A stretch of 64,000 nt of DNA from Anaerolineae bacterium (GCA_019637555.1 JAHBVK010000006.1:91960-155959), one strand, 5' to 3'; positions 25,403 to 34,580 are shown, numbered from the stretch's first letter. A program made the numbers and translations. The notes: generated from the sequence alone by a model not told the origin.

Positions 25403-27283
25403 ATGGGAATGCGTGGGGGTAGATCGCGCGGGCGTCGCGGTGGTCGGGATAAGGCAGAGGAGCTAGATCCGCTGCCGGGGACGCCGGTGCAGTGGGGACG
25501 ATTGTTCGGCTATCTGCGCCCCTATACCGGACGCATGATCATCGCGGTGATCGCGCTGGCGATTTACACGGGCGTCAATTTGCTGTTCCCGTTGTTAATC
25601 AGCGACATCATCGGCATCGTGATCCAGCAGCAGGATTATGATCGGCTGAACACACTGACGCTGCAACTGGCGCTGTTGTTCCTTGTGCAGGCGGGCTTCT
25701 CTTTCGTCCAGAACTTTCAACTCACCTATGTGGGCGAGAAAGTCGTGTTCGATCTGCGGACGCGGCTGTTCAATCACCTGCAAACTTTGTCTTTTGATTT
25801 CTTCGCCGCACGTCCGGTGGGTGAACTGCTGTCGCGCATTTCCAACGATGTGAACAGTGTGCGGACGCTGCTGACCAACAGCATCGTGGATGCACTCTCA
25901 CAGGTGGTCACGCTGGTCGGCGCGTTGATCCTGATGTTCGTGTTCAACCCCTCGCTGATGGTCTTCATCCTGATCTTGATCCCGCTGCTGTTCGGCGCGG
26001 CGTTCCTGTTCAGCCGTCCGCTGTCATCGTTGAGCACCAAAGTGCAGGACGATCTGGCGGAGGCGACCAACATCGCTACGGAATCGCTCGGCGGTATCCG
26101 CATCGTCAAGAGCTTCACCCGCGAACCGTATGAGATTTCGCGCTATTTCGGCAAGATGACGCAGATGTTCGGCAGCACAATCCGCTTGTCGCTGTGGCGC
26201 GCTGGTTTCGGATCGCTGATGTCGTTCCTCGGCTTCGGCACCATCGCGGCGATCCTGTGGTTCAGCGGGCGCGAGGTGATCGCGGGGCGGCTGACCTTCA
26301 ACTCGGTGATCCTGATCCTGATCTACGGCATCAACGTGGCAGGATCGCTCGGCGGGCTGGCGAATCTGTACCGCAATTACCGCGAAACCGTCGGCGCGAC
26401 CAAGCGCGTGTTCCAGATTCTGGACAGCGAACCCACGATCAAGGATGCGCCTGATGCCAAGGCATTGGGCACGGTGGAGGGTCGGATCGCGTTCGAGGAT
26501 GTGTCATTTAGCTACGACGGGCGGATGACGGTGCTGGAAGATGTCAGCCTGGAGATCGAGGCGGGCGAGATTGTGGCGCTGGTGGGACCGAGCGGCGCGG
26601 GCAAGAGCACCATGTTCAATCTGATCCCGCGATTCTACGACCCGACGAAGGGCGCGATGAAGATCGACGGGCAGGATTTACGCTCGGTGACGCAGCAGAG
26701 TTTGCGTTCGCAGATCGGCATCGTGCCGCAGGAGACGGCGCTGTTCAGCGGCAGCATCCGCGAGAACATCATGTATGGACGCCTTGACGCCAGTGAGAGC
26801 GATCTGATCGCGGCGGCGACGGCAGCGAACGCGCACGAGTTCATCATGGAACTGCCCGAAAAGTACGAGACACTGGTCGGTGAGCGTGGGATCAAACTCA
26901 GCGGCGGTCAGCGGCAGCGCGTCGCCATCGCACGGGCGATCCTGAAGAATCCGCGCGTGCTGCTGTTGGATGAGGCGACCAGTTCGCTGGATAATGAGAG
27001 CGAAGAACTGGTGCAGGACGCGCTCAACAATCTGATGCAGAACCGCACCACCGTGATCATCGCGCACCGCCTGAGCACGATCAAGATCGCGCATCGGATC
27101 TGCGTGCTGGAACACGGCAAGATCACCGAGCTAGGCACGCACGCGGAGTTGATGGCGCTGAATGGCTTGTACGCCAAGCTGTACAACATGCAGTTCAGGG
27201 AAGATGAGGAAGCGCAGTTGTTGGCGGGCAATGGCAACGGTGTAGGTATAAGTGGTGGTATCGGCGTTGGTGCGGGGAAGTAG
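25403..27283 (+). CDS. ABC exporter, fused membrane and ATPase domains (MsbA/LmrA type)
   Basis: A 626-residue half-transporter that would work as a homodimer. A very basic Gly/Arg start is followed by six membrane helices (about 40-320) and a nucleotide-binding domain (about 360-600) with Walker A GPSGAGKST, signature LSGGQRQRVAIARAIL, Walker B VLLLDEATSSLD and switch His in IIAHRLSTI. The C-terminus is Gly-rich (GNGNGVGISGGIGVGAGK), resembling a low-complexity tail. The substrate could be lipid, drug or peptide; no neighbour indicates which. GAGG lies nine bases before the ATG. Confidence 0.92.
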   Translation: MGMRGGRSRGRRGGRDKAEELDPLPGTPVQWGRLFGYLRPYTGRMIIAVIALAIYTGVNLLFPLLISDIIGIVIQQQDYDRLNTLTLQLALLFLVQAGFSFVQNFQLTYVGEKVVFDLRTRLFNHLQTLSFDFFAARPVGELLSRISNDVNSVRTLLTNSIVDALSQVVTLVGALILMFVFNPSLMVFILILIPLLFGAAFLFSRPLSSLSTKVQDDLAEATNIATESLGGIRIVKSFTREPYEISRYFGKMTQMFGSTIRLSLWRAGFGSLMSFLGFGTIAAILWFSGREVIAGRLTFNSVILILIYGINVAGSLGGLANLYRNYRETVGATKRVFQILDSEPTIKDAPDAKALGTVEGRIAFEDVSFSYDGRMTVLEDVSLEIEAGEIVALVGPSGAGKSTMFNLIPRFYDPTKGAMKIDGQDLRSVTQQSLRSQIGIVPQETALFSGSIRENIMYGRLDASESDLIAAATAANAHEFIMELPEKYETLVGERGIKLSGGQRQRVAIARAILKNPRVLLLDEATSSLDNESEELVQDALNNLMQNRTTVIIAHRLSTIKIAHRICVLEHGKITELGTHAELMALNGLYAKLYNMQFREDEEAQLLAGNGNGVGISGGIGVGAGK

Positions 27284-27299
27284 CATTGCGTAGAGCGAA

Positions 27300-27357
27300 G
27301 TAGACCGGAGGTTGAAACCTCCGGCTACAACACTTGGTAAACCCACTGAAGTGGGTT
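27300..27357 (+). repeat. 58-bp two-hairpin intergenic repeat, copy 4
   Basis: Starts GTAGACCGGAGGTTGAAACC with the first hairpin CCGGAGG/CCTCCGG at 27305-27324 and the second AACCCACT-GA-AGTGGGTT at 27340-27357. It begins 16 bases after the ABC exporter stop, in the same orientation to the gene as copies 1 and 3. It is the best preserved copy. Confidence 0.9.
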
Positions 27358-27386
27358 AGGCACAGAAAGAACTCGTGTGAACGCTC

Positions 27387-27470
27387 ATGTCTCAACAAAT
27401 GATTGTGCGTGAACTGACGGGTCTAGATGCGGCGGCGTATCATGCGATCCGGCTTTGTTTCGATCCATAA
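27387..27470 (+). pseudogene. Truncated N-terminus of a GNAT acetyltransferase
   Basis: The 27 codons from the ATG at 27387 read MSQQMIVRELTGLDAAAYHA then IRL, closely matching the first residues of the intact GNAT gene at 29588 (MSQQLIVRDLSGADAAAYQA then IRL). The match ends abruptly after about 23 codons and a stop follows at 27468. Nucleotide identity over the shared part is around three quarters, so this is an old paralogue cut off by whatever brought in the AT-rich DNA to its right. Confidence 0.8.
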
Positions 27471-27479
27471 TAGCAACAA

Positions 27480-28915
27480 CTAGATATGTCTTTTCTCCTC
27501 ATCTAAGTCATCAATAATCTGTTGTAAATCATCAGTCATTTTACCTTGTCGTAATGCATATTCAAATTGCGCTAAACGAAGCTATTGAATAATTTTGATT
27601 TATCAACATCCTCCGTTGCGATCGCATCGATAATTCACGATGTTTAGCTACTAGGATCTTTGTCGGGAAATTTTAGTAGAAGCTCGAACATCATCATTTG
27701 AGTCTTCAAGAGCGATTTTCAGCGCTCGAACGATCTCATCAGACACTCTATGCTACATGCAGAACCGATCATTCCCTAAAAGCCAGACAGCGATGGGCGC
27801 AAGAGTCATCTTTATCTTTAAGTGCAATCGCAAAAATCGGACTTAGCGTACAGCGTACGACCAACAGGACCCTGGCCAAAGGCAGCGTCAAGACGCAAAT
27901 CTTCTTCATCTAGGAGACTAATAAGTGTGGGCACAGCAGGTGCACCGATATCAGCAAGTGCGCATAATACAACTGCCTGCTATTGTTTCAGATCGTCGGC
28001 TTTGCTGCGGCTATAACGAGGGTATTGCTGGCGCACCTTCTCCCTGCATCGCGGATGGCATCAATTATTTGATACTGACGTCTGGGATTATTCCGCTTTA
28101 CTTTAGAGCTTTTAGTAATACAGAGATGAAAAAGATAATATGTAGAGTTTGATGAGTAGACCGAATAATTCGTGTACCCGCCTGTGAATCCTCTTGCAGC
28201 AAGTTAAGATTAATCCCATCATTAACGGACACTCTACCAACTTTCCGCGTTGCCCATCTTCGTTCTGCAACCGTACCCTTTCTCACCTCGCACCCGATCA
28301 TTTCATAAGCTGGGGTTCGCATTTTGACGCAATTGTTCTGCTGGTAGCCGAATAACCCGCTTGCCAAAATAATCCTTGTATGTGACATCAAAGAAACGGT
28401 CGTAAAGTATGTTCAGCCGGTCGGTATCTTTGGCAATTATCAGTTCTGTAAGAAAGTTCGAAGTTCTTGATAGGTTGTGACAAGCAACATAAGCATATAG
28501 GGATTAGTAGCAAGATCGCGTAGTGTAGAAAATCTCTCTAATACATAGAAAATCATACGACTTGCTGTGAAGGCAGAATTCAACAAAAGCTTTTGATTCG
28601 TGCGGTATCTAATGGTGTAACTCGAAGTACGGTAAATCACCAAGTAAAAACTTACTGTCAAGCGAGAATTTCCATCTATGTTTTGTCGTTGTATTCGGTT
28701 TTCGGAAGGTTTTTGGTAATCAGCCTCACGACAAGTTACCGTCACTGATACATTGGGGTACTTTGCCAACAACACCCGAATTGACTCAACGTCGTTGAGG
28801 TGCGGTGACTTTCTGCTCTGGCAATTCGTTTAATCCATCAAGGAACAACCGCACCTGTTATCTCTCAAAGCTTGCTCGGCATTTCCGGGCAAATTCTGTA
28901 AGCGCCAATGCTGTT
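27480..28915 (-). pseudogene. Decayed NACHT-HEAT (STAND NTPase) gene
   Basis: Read on the minus strand, pieces of one protein appear in changing frames. Walker B-like VRLFLDGLNELPE is at 28816-28854. It is followed, after a shift, by LLAKYPNVSVTVTCREADYQ and LRDLATNPYMLMLLVTTYQE (within 28440-28780), typical of the NACHT core and helical part. Next comes DTDRLNILYDRFFDVTYKDY (28365-28430). HEAT-type repeats then follow: ALADIGAPAVPTLISLLDEE (27881-27973), DEIVRALKIALEDSNDDVRA (27675-27740) and the end ALRQGKMTDDLQQIIDDLDE (27480-27569). At least five frameshifts or stops separate them. No Walker A remains, so the 5' part is deleted. NACHT proteins of this kind include antiphage sensors, but this copy cannot be functional. 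Confidence 0.78.
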
Positions 28916-29100
28916 CCAACAGCATAAGAGCACATCGAGCTCATTCTCGCTGTATCCAAGATCCGGTCTCCACAGCGGATAGTAAGAAATTCATCGCCAC
29001 AATACACTTCAAGTGTATTTATTGCCTTAGCGCCTCTGACATATTTGTGGATCGCTTCAATTCCATAGGTTCGGAAACAGGTACTCAGTGCTGCGGAACA
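28858..29100 (-). other. Unidentified open fragment upstream of the NACHT ruin
   Basis: A stop-free minus-strand frame of 80 codons between a TAG at 29101 and a TAA at 28858 reads like real protein (for example RTYGIEAIHKYVRGAKAINT and LEVYCGDEFLTIRCGDRILD). It has no start codon at its beginning and overlaps the broken NACHT frame at its end. It may be the remains of an N-terminal effector or associated domain of that gene, or of a separate gene. I do not recognise it. Confidence 0.35.
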
Positions 29101-29436
29101 CTAGACTGGTCGCAACCATATCTCACTGCCGTTGTAGATTTGAGTGACATATATCTCGCCAGACCATTCATTACCGAATGGGACTAGCCGCAAGTTCAGA
29201 CTTTCGATATTTTCTTCATAGAAGTCAGCAGGTTCGGTACCAATTTGCTCGTTACTTGGCTCGTTGACTAATTTAGCGTAAGCATCAAATATGTGACGAT
29301 AGGTTTCGTATTGGGAAGTTGGCTCGAAGTCGCAGATATACCAAGGCTGATCTTGGCTACGAAAATACGCCGTTCCAATCAAAACATCACCAGCGTATAG
29401 AAGCCAACCATCTTTACGGTTATCAACCATATACAT
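29101..29436 (-). CDS. Small hypothetical protein
   Basis: A 111-residue acidic, aromatic-rich soluble protein (WYICDFEPTSQYETYRHIFD; SGEIYVTQIYNGSEIWLRPV). No family is recognised. Start candidates are ATGs at 29436 and 29430; 29436 is chosen without a strong ribosome site for either. It lies in the AT-rich segment beside the NACHT ruin and the stop of the gene abuts the fragment there. Composition looks like a real globular protein, and it may be part of the same acquired block. Confidence 0.6.
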   Translation of the reverse strand: MYMVDNRKDGWLLYAGDVLIGTAYFRSQDQPWYICDFEPTSQYETYRHIFDAYAKLVNEPSNEQIGTEPADFYEENIESLNLRLVPFGNEWSGEIYVTQIYNGSEIWLRPV

Positions 29437-29587
29437 TATGCTCTTGCACATTAATTTAGCAGCATTATAGCATAAACAATAAACCGTTATGTGACGCATC
29501 ACCATTCATCGCTGGAGATTGCGTCATGTGGTCTTTGTCCATATTATGAAGTGCTACTTTGACTAAGCAAGCGATATGATGGAAATC

Positions 29588-30109
29588 ATGTCTCAACAAC
29601 TGATTGTGCGCGACCTTAGCGGAGCGGATGCGGCAGCGTACCAAGCGATCCGGTTGCGGGCGCTGAAAGATCATCCAGAGGCGTTCGCGTCGGCGTATGA
29701 GGATGAGAAAGAGAAACCGCTAGCGCAGATCGTCGAGTCGCTCGATCAGCCGACGACAGAACGGTTCATGCTCGGTGCGTTCGATGGCGAGGTGCTGGTG
29801 GGCATCGTCGGCGGTTATCGGGATGGGCATCGTAAATCCAAGCATCGGGCACATATCGTTGCTATGTATGTAGCGGAGGAAGCACGCGGACGAGGTATCG
29901 GGCGATCTTTGCTGGTCGAAGCGATCAAGCGGCTGCGGGCGATGGATGGTGTCGAGGAGATCGTGCTGGCGGTGACGGTGGGCAACGATACAGCGCGATC
30001 ACTGTATGCCAGCTTGGGATTTGAGGCGGCGTACATCGAGCCGAGATTCTTCAAGATTGAGGGCAGCTACTACGATCTGGAGTGGATGATCCTGCGGTTT
30101 GTAGATTAG
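29588..30109 (+). CDS. GNAT family N-acetyltransferase
   Basis: A 173-residue acetyl-CoA-dependent acyltransferase. The acetyl-CoA binding motif is clear: AMYVAEEARGRGIGRSLL, followed by VLAVTVGNDTARSLYASLGF. The substrate, small molecule or protein amine, is not predictable. The ATG at 29588 is preferred to one at 29576, because the truncated paralogue at 27387 begins at the equivalent Met. A 13-bp hairpin follows the stop. Confidence 0.88.
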   Translation: MSQQLIVRDLSGADAAAYQAIRLRALKDHPEAFASAYEDEKEKPLAQIVESLDQPTTERFMLGAFDGEVLVGIVGGYRDGHRKSKHRAHIVAMYVAEEARGRGIGRSLLVEAIKRLRAMDGVEEIVLAVTVGNDTARSLYASLGFEAAYIEPRFFKIEGSYYDLEWMILRFVD

Positions 30110-30133
30110 TGCTGCGGATCGTGCGGAGCAAAT

Positions 30134-30166
30134 CGAACGGTCAGCCGACATTGGGCTGACCGTTCG
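30134..30166 (+). terminator. Strong hairpin after the GNAT gene
   Basis: CGAACGGTCAGCC (30134-30146) and GGCTGACCGTTCG (30154-30166) form a perfect 13-bp stem with a 7-base loop, 24 bases after the GNAT stop. Only a weak T-rich flank follows. A second 9-bp pair, GAGGACTGA (30234-30242) with TCAGTCCTC (30265-30273), lies just after the leftward binding protein gene. Together they separate the two convergent messages. Confidence 0.6.
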
Positions 30167-30297
30167 TGATTCTGGTGGTAGCACGATGGACGTCAGCGTG
30201 GTCTCCGCCGCTTCCTGCCAGCCGTGATCGAAAGAGGACTGAGCACCTCCAAGATCGGGAAGTGTCAGTCCTCATCGCTAACCTAGCGGATTCGCAA

Positions 30298-32133
30298 TTA
30301 CTGCGACGGGGTCGGCTCCGGCGTGGGCGCTTCCAGACCAGCACCAGCACCACCACGAGCAGCTAACTGCGCCGCCTGATCGATGGTGTAGTAGTCGTAG
30401 TGTGCACCGCCGAAGGTGGCATCGGTAGCGAACGGTCCGGTGTACCACGGCTTATACAGCGTCAGCGAAACCGAAACGTAGATCGGCAGGATGGGGAATA
30501 AGCCCTCTTTACCGAAGAACGCTTCCTCGATATCGCCGTACATCTTTTCGCGCGTGGCGAGGTCTTGTTCCTTGGCAGCTTCATCGATCTTGGTGTCCAC
30601 GTCAGAGCAGACGGTCTTGAAGTCGTTGCCAACGTTGCAGCTTAATACGTCGTGTACCCAGTTCTGGGCATCGGCGTAGTCAGCGAACCACGAGATGAAC
30701 CACATGTGCGGACGCTCTTCAGTTGGCGTATCCGCGCTGGTGGATTGCAGCAGTACCGAGAATTCTTGCTGTTCCAGATTGATCTTGCTGACATCGCAGC
30801 CCAGATTCTGAACCAGCGCATTTTGCAGGAATTCCGCACTGGCGACGGAAGTGCCAGACTGCGAGGTCAGGATGGTGATCGAGGGGAAGCCTTCGCAGTT
30901 GGGATAACCAGCGGCAGCAAGCTGCTCTTTGGCGAAGTCCAGATCGTAGCCGGGGTTATCCTCGCCGCCGATCCATGCCGTGTTGAGGGGCACCGAGCCG
31001 AAGATGCCGGGAGGCATGAAGTGCGAGATCGGCAGCCCTAAACCAGCGCGCACATCCTGAATGTAGAGCACGCGGTTGAAGGCAGCACTGAAGGCACGGC
31101 GCACTTCGGGCTTATCGAACGGCGCTTTGTCGTTGGCGAAGCCGAAATAATACGTACCCAAGCCGATGGTCTGCACCATTTCAGTGGAGAGTTTAGGATC
31201 AGCCTTCACGTTGGCGACTTCGCCGCTGGGGACAGATCCCGCATCGATCTTATCAGCGAGGTAGAGCGAATAGACGGTGCTGCTCTCCTCCACGAAGATC
31301 GTCTCGCGCACTTCGATGTTGCCTGTGGCATCGGCGTGAACCACCGGATACAGCGGATTCTTGGCGAATGTCCAAGCAATATCCTTATCCCACTTGGTCA
31401 CGACGTATGGTCCGTTGGTGATAATGCTGCCGGGATCAGTCCAGCTCTCGCCAAATTCCTCAATGGCTTCCAGCGGTACGGCACGGATCATCCACATGGG
31501 GGAGGCTTGCAGGAAATAGGCGAGGCTGCCCTGCGTCTCGATCACCACAGTAGTGTCATCCGGGGCGCTGACGGCTACCTGATCGAAATCCTCAGGCTTG
31601 ATGGCTGAAGGATCAAGCGCCATCGTGGCATCGCAGCCTTTGACCAAGCCAGCCGTAATCGCTGAATAATAAGCGCCGAGGCGTGGATCGCAGGAGCGTT
31701 TGATGCCGTTCACTACGTCGCTGGCGACCACTTTGCGAACTTCAGTGGTCTCGCCCGTCGAAGGGTTGTAGCGTACCCACGGTACATCACTGCGCAGTTT
31801 GAACGTCCACACGTCGCCAGCTTCGTTGGTAGACCACTCCGTTGCCAGTTCGGGGCGGACGTCCAAGGTGACCGGATCAACATCAGTCAAGCCGAGAAAA
31901 AGATTTTCAATGGCGTCAATCGAAATAGAGTCTTCTGCTAGCGCGGGATCGAGGTAAGAAATTTTACTATTTGAAGCTCCGTAACGGGTGACTGGTTCAG
32001 TGCCCTGACGCATCTCACTGGTGATGGTGAGTGCGCCGTCGGCGCTGCTTGCTCTGGCGATGCCCGGCGCGGCGATGCTCACCGCGACGGCAGTACAGAG
32101 CAGGAGGTTGCGAAACAGATTACCAGCTCGCAT
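30298..32133 (-). CDS. Oligopeptide-type ABC transporter substrate-binding protein (SBP_bac_5)
   Basis: A 611-residue exported binding protein of the OppA/DppA family. A signal peptide (residues 1-29, cleavage near ARA-SSA) is followed by the family landmarks YLDPALAEDSISIDAIENLF, RPELATEWSTN and WTFKLRSDVPWVRY, and near the C-terminus by WFISWFADYADAQNWVHD. It ends in a short Pro/Thr tail. The ATG at 32133 has AAGGAG eight bases upstream. No permease or ATPase genes adjoin it, so it must use a transporter encoded elsewhere or act as a sensor. The ligand is unknown; dipeptides, oligopeptides or sugars are possible in this family. Confidence 0.9.
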   Translation of the reverse strand: MRAGNLFRNLLLCTAVAVSIAAPGIARASSADGALTITSEMRQGTEPVTRYGASNSKISYLDPALAEDSISIDAIENLFLGLTDVDPVTLDVRPELATEWSTNEAGDVWTFKLRSDVPWVRYNPSTGETTEVRKVVASDVVNGIKRSCDPRLGAYYSAITAGLVKGCDATMALDPSAIKPEDFDQVAVSAPDDTTVVIETQGSLAYFLQASPMWMIRAVPLEAIEEFGESWTDPGSIITNGPYVVTKWDKDIAWTFAKNPLYPVVHADATGNIEVRETIFVEESSTVYSLYLADKIDAGSVPSGEVANVKADPKLSTEMVQTIGLGTYYFGFANDKAPFDKPEVRRAFSAAFNRVLYIQDVRAGLGLPISHFMPPGIFGSVPLNTAWIGGEDNPGYDLDFAKEQLAAAGYPNCEGFPSITILTSQSGTSVASAEFLQNALVQNLGCDVSKINLEQQEFSVLLQSTSADTPTEERPHMWFISWFADYADAQNWVHDVLSCNVGNDFKTVCSDVDTKIDEAAKEQDLATREKMYGDIEEAFFGKEGLFPILPIYVSVSLTLYKPWYTGPFATDATFGGAHYDYYTIDQAAQLAARGGAGAGLEAPTPEPTPSQ

Positions 32134-32251
32134 ACGACAATCTCCTTGCAAAAACTATGGGATTTTCACCCGCGCAGGCTTGGCGGGTTAAGTGGGGAAG
32201 TATAGACAGGCTTAAAACGAGCGTCAACTTAAGAATCCTTAAGGTGCGCAA

Positions 32252-32770
32252 TCAGGCTGCCCGTGCTGACCACCACCAGAGTAGGAAGTAGACGATTATG
32301 ATGAGGAGGACGAAGATTACAACCGCCAGCGACCACAGCAGTGCTTTTGCAGTGACATCCCGCGATGACCTGATCAGTGTTTGAAAGCGCTCGGCGAGAG
32401 CTGGCGCTTCAGCTTCGTAGTGCTTTGGAATAGGCAGCGAAAGCTTCGTAATGCTGGAACCTTCCAACAGCCTGCCGATGAACTGAACTTGACGCAGCAG
32501 CGTGATGATCTCAGATACTACGGGAATCCCCGCAATCGCAGGGTTAGGCTGCCCCTGTTCCCGCCACTCAATTAGCAGGTGGGCAGGCTGCCCCGGAACA
32601 AACTCTACGCGCGTAAGCTGACCAAACTTAATCAACAAGGGTGGTTGGCTAGTCCATTTGATCCCATCTGGACCAATAAAACAATGCCCGACCTCCCGCT
32701 GCCGTCCGTCGGTTAATTGCTCACGCTCTGCGGTCTCATACATCCATTCAGCCCACCAGATTTCCCTCAT
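32252..32770 (-). CDS. Hypothetical tail-anchored membrane protein
   Basis: A 172-residue protein with a soluble N-terminal part (beta-rich start REIWWAEWMYETAEREQLTD) and a single hydrophobic helix at the very C-terminus (LLWSLAVVIFVLLIIIVYFL), so the bulk should face the cytoplasm. No known domain is recognised. The ATG at 32770 is preceded by AGGAAAGG. It is transcribed toward the binding protein gene, 118 bases away. Confidence 0.65.
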   Translation of the reverse strand: MREIWWAEWMYETAEREQLTDGRQREVGHCFIGPDGIKWTSQPPLLIKFGQLTRVEFVPGQPAHLLIEWREQGQPNPAIAGIPVVSEIITLLRQVQFIGRLLEGSSITKLSLPIPKHYEAEAPALAERFQTLIRSSRDVTAKALLWSLAVVIFVLLIIIVYFLLWWWSARAA

Positions 32771-32984
32771 ACAAGGCAAACCTTTCCTACTTTGACAGCA
32801 ACAAGCGGCTGTTAGGAAAACACCCGTCTATGAAACTATAACGTGGTCGCTGCTTATTGCAGCCAATGCTTTAGCACCGCGATTCCTTGCTGCCCTCACA
32901 CTCACTACTAATACTCATTACTCCTTGCCTTAGCTCACGATTCGCCTACGCCCTCAATCCGAGTGCATCCAGATGACTGCGCGG

Positions 32985-32996
32985 CTGGTATGATTG
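32985..32996 (+). promoter_or_regulatory. Extended -10 promoter candidate of the DUF3048 gene
   Basis: CTGGTATGATTG contains TG-N-TATGAT, an extended -10 form, 50 bases before the ATG at 33045. The identical 12 bases occur at 38804-38815, at a similar distance before another gene. No good -35 is seen, which is usual for extended -10 promoters. Confidence 0.45.
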
Positions 32997-33044
32997 CCAC
33001 GTTTTCGCCAGAACATGTTAAGTTGTCCGGGAATCATACGCCCC

Positions 33045-34580
33045 ATGAAACGTACTGTAACGCTGCTGATCATTTGCCTGCTGCTGCTGGGCTTCGGTGC
33101 CTTTAGCGCGCCTGCCAGCTCCACCATTAGCGCACAGGGATTACCAACCAACACCAAAAGCGCCGCCACGGGTGGCAGTGGGTTACCCACCAACACGCCG
33201 CGCTCATTGAATACCAGCACTCCAACCGCTTCACCGACGCTCGTGCCCACGTTCACGCCATCTTACACCGAGACTCCAAGCGCCACGCCAACTACCATCG
33301 GACCGTTGGATTATCCCGATGGCATCAATTCGCTGACCGGACTGCCCTTCCCTGATGAAGCGGCGATGAATCGGCGCAACCTGATCGTCAAGGTGTCCAA
33401 CTATCCGTGGGTGGTGCGTCCGCAAAGTGGTCTGAGCTATGCGGATATCGTGTTCGAGTACGAGGTTGAGGGCGGCGTGACGCGCTTCGCGGCGATCTTC
33501 CGCAGCCACGGCGCGGATTACGTCGGCTCCATCCGCAGCGCCCGTTTACCCGATCTGGAACTGGTAACCATGTATAACGCGCTGTTGGCGTACAGCGGCG
33601 CGAACGACAACATCAAGAAGCTGATCGGTGAATCCGAGTGGAAGTATCAGGCGATGACGCCACAGTGGGGCGATAACTGCCCGCCGTTCTGCCGCTTCCC
33701 GCGTCCGGGTGTACCCTTCGAGCATACGCTGTTCGGCAACACCTACAAAATGTGGGAATTGGCGGAGCGCCGCAACGTCAATCAGGGCTATCCGGGGCGC
33801 GGCTTCGCCTTCAGCGCGGTGCCTGACGCGGGTGGGATTCCGGCGAACGATGTGTTCATCGAGTGGTACGGCGATCAGGATGCGCGCTGGCAGTACGATC
33901 CGACGACGGGCAAGTATCTGCGCTGGAATACCGGACTGCCGCACATTGACGCGGCTACTGGTGTGCAACTGAGCGCCGATAACGTGGTCATCCTGCAAGC
34001 GGAACATGTCGAGCGCCCCGATATTTACGAGAGCGAGTCCGGTTCGCCCGCTATTGAAGTGCAGTTGTGGGGACAGGGCGATGCGTGGCTGTTCCGCGAT
34101 GGGCAGTGGTACAAGGGATTCTGGAAGCGGCGCAACAGTAAAGTAGGTTCCGCCATCCAGATCATCAACTACGACGGCACGCCCATCGATCTGAAGCCGG
34201 GGCAGACGTGGGTAGAAGTAGTACGCTGCTGCGGCATGTACGGCGTCACCGTGAGCGATGCCTATGAAAACGTGGAGGCGACAGCGGTCTACGCGGCGGC
34301 GACGGCAACTTTGAAGGGACCGAAACAGATCACTGATCCAACGCAGGCGACGGCGGAAACACAGATGGACATCGCTACGCGCAACGCCAGCGCTGCCACT
34401 ATCGCGGTGACCACCACGCCGATCTACGTGCAGATTACGCCCGCTGCTTCGCCCGGTTTCGTGCCGATGGCATCGCCAACGCCGACGGCGCTGGAAGTCG
34501 GTGATCAAGGAACGCCTGCTGCTGTCACGCCAACAGTGACAGCGACTCCTCAGTTGGTGGGGATGCTGCCAGCGCAGTGA
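33045..34580 (+). CDS. DUF3048 domain protein (YerB-like), exported
   Basis: A 511-residue exported protein. An N-terminal hydrophobic segment (KRTVTLLIICLLLLGFGAFS) is followed by a Pro/Thr/Ser stalk (about 40-90). The DUF3048 N-terminal domain follows (SLTGLPFPDEAAMNRRNLIV, SGLSYADIVFEYEVEGGVTR, SIRSARLPDLELV), then its C-terminal domain (WQYDPTTGKYLRWNTGLPHI). The tail is again Thr/Pro-rich. B. subtilis YerB is a lipoprotein of this family with unknown activity. No lipobox Cys is visible in the signal region here, so anchoring would be by the uncleaved helix. The start is set by hydrophobicity and the promoter-like element upstream. Confidence 0.85.
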   Translation: MKRTVTLLIICLLLLGFGAFSAPASSTISAQGLPTNTKSAATGGSGLPTNTPRSLNTSTPTASPTLVPTFTPSYTETPSATPTTIGPLDYPDGINSLTGLPFPDEAAMNRRNLIVKVSNYPWVVRPQSGLSYADIVFEYEVEGGVTRFAAIFRSHGADYVGSIRSARLPDLELVTMYNALLAYSGANDNIKKLIGESEWKYQAMTPQWGDNCPPFCRFPRPGVPFEHTLFGNTYKMWELAERRNVNQGYPGRGFAFSAVPDAGGIPANDVFIEWYGDQDARWQYDPTTGKYLRWNTGLPHIDAATGVQLSADNVVILQAEHVERPDIYESESGSPAIEVQLWGQGDAWLFRDGQWYKGFWKRRNSKVGSAIQIINYDGTPIDLKPGQTWVEVVRCCGMYGVTVSDAYENVEATAVYAAATATLKGPKQITDPTQATAETQMDIATRNASAATIAVTTTPIYVQITPAASPGFVPMASPTPTALEVGDQGTPAAVTPTVTATPQLVGMLPAQ

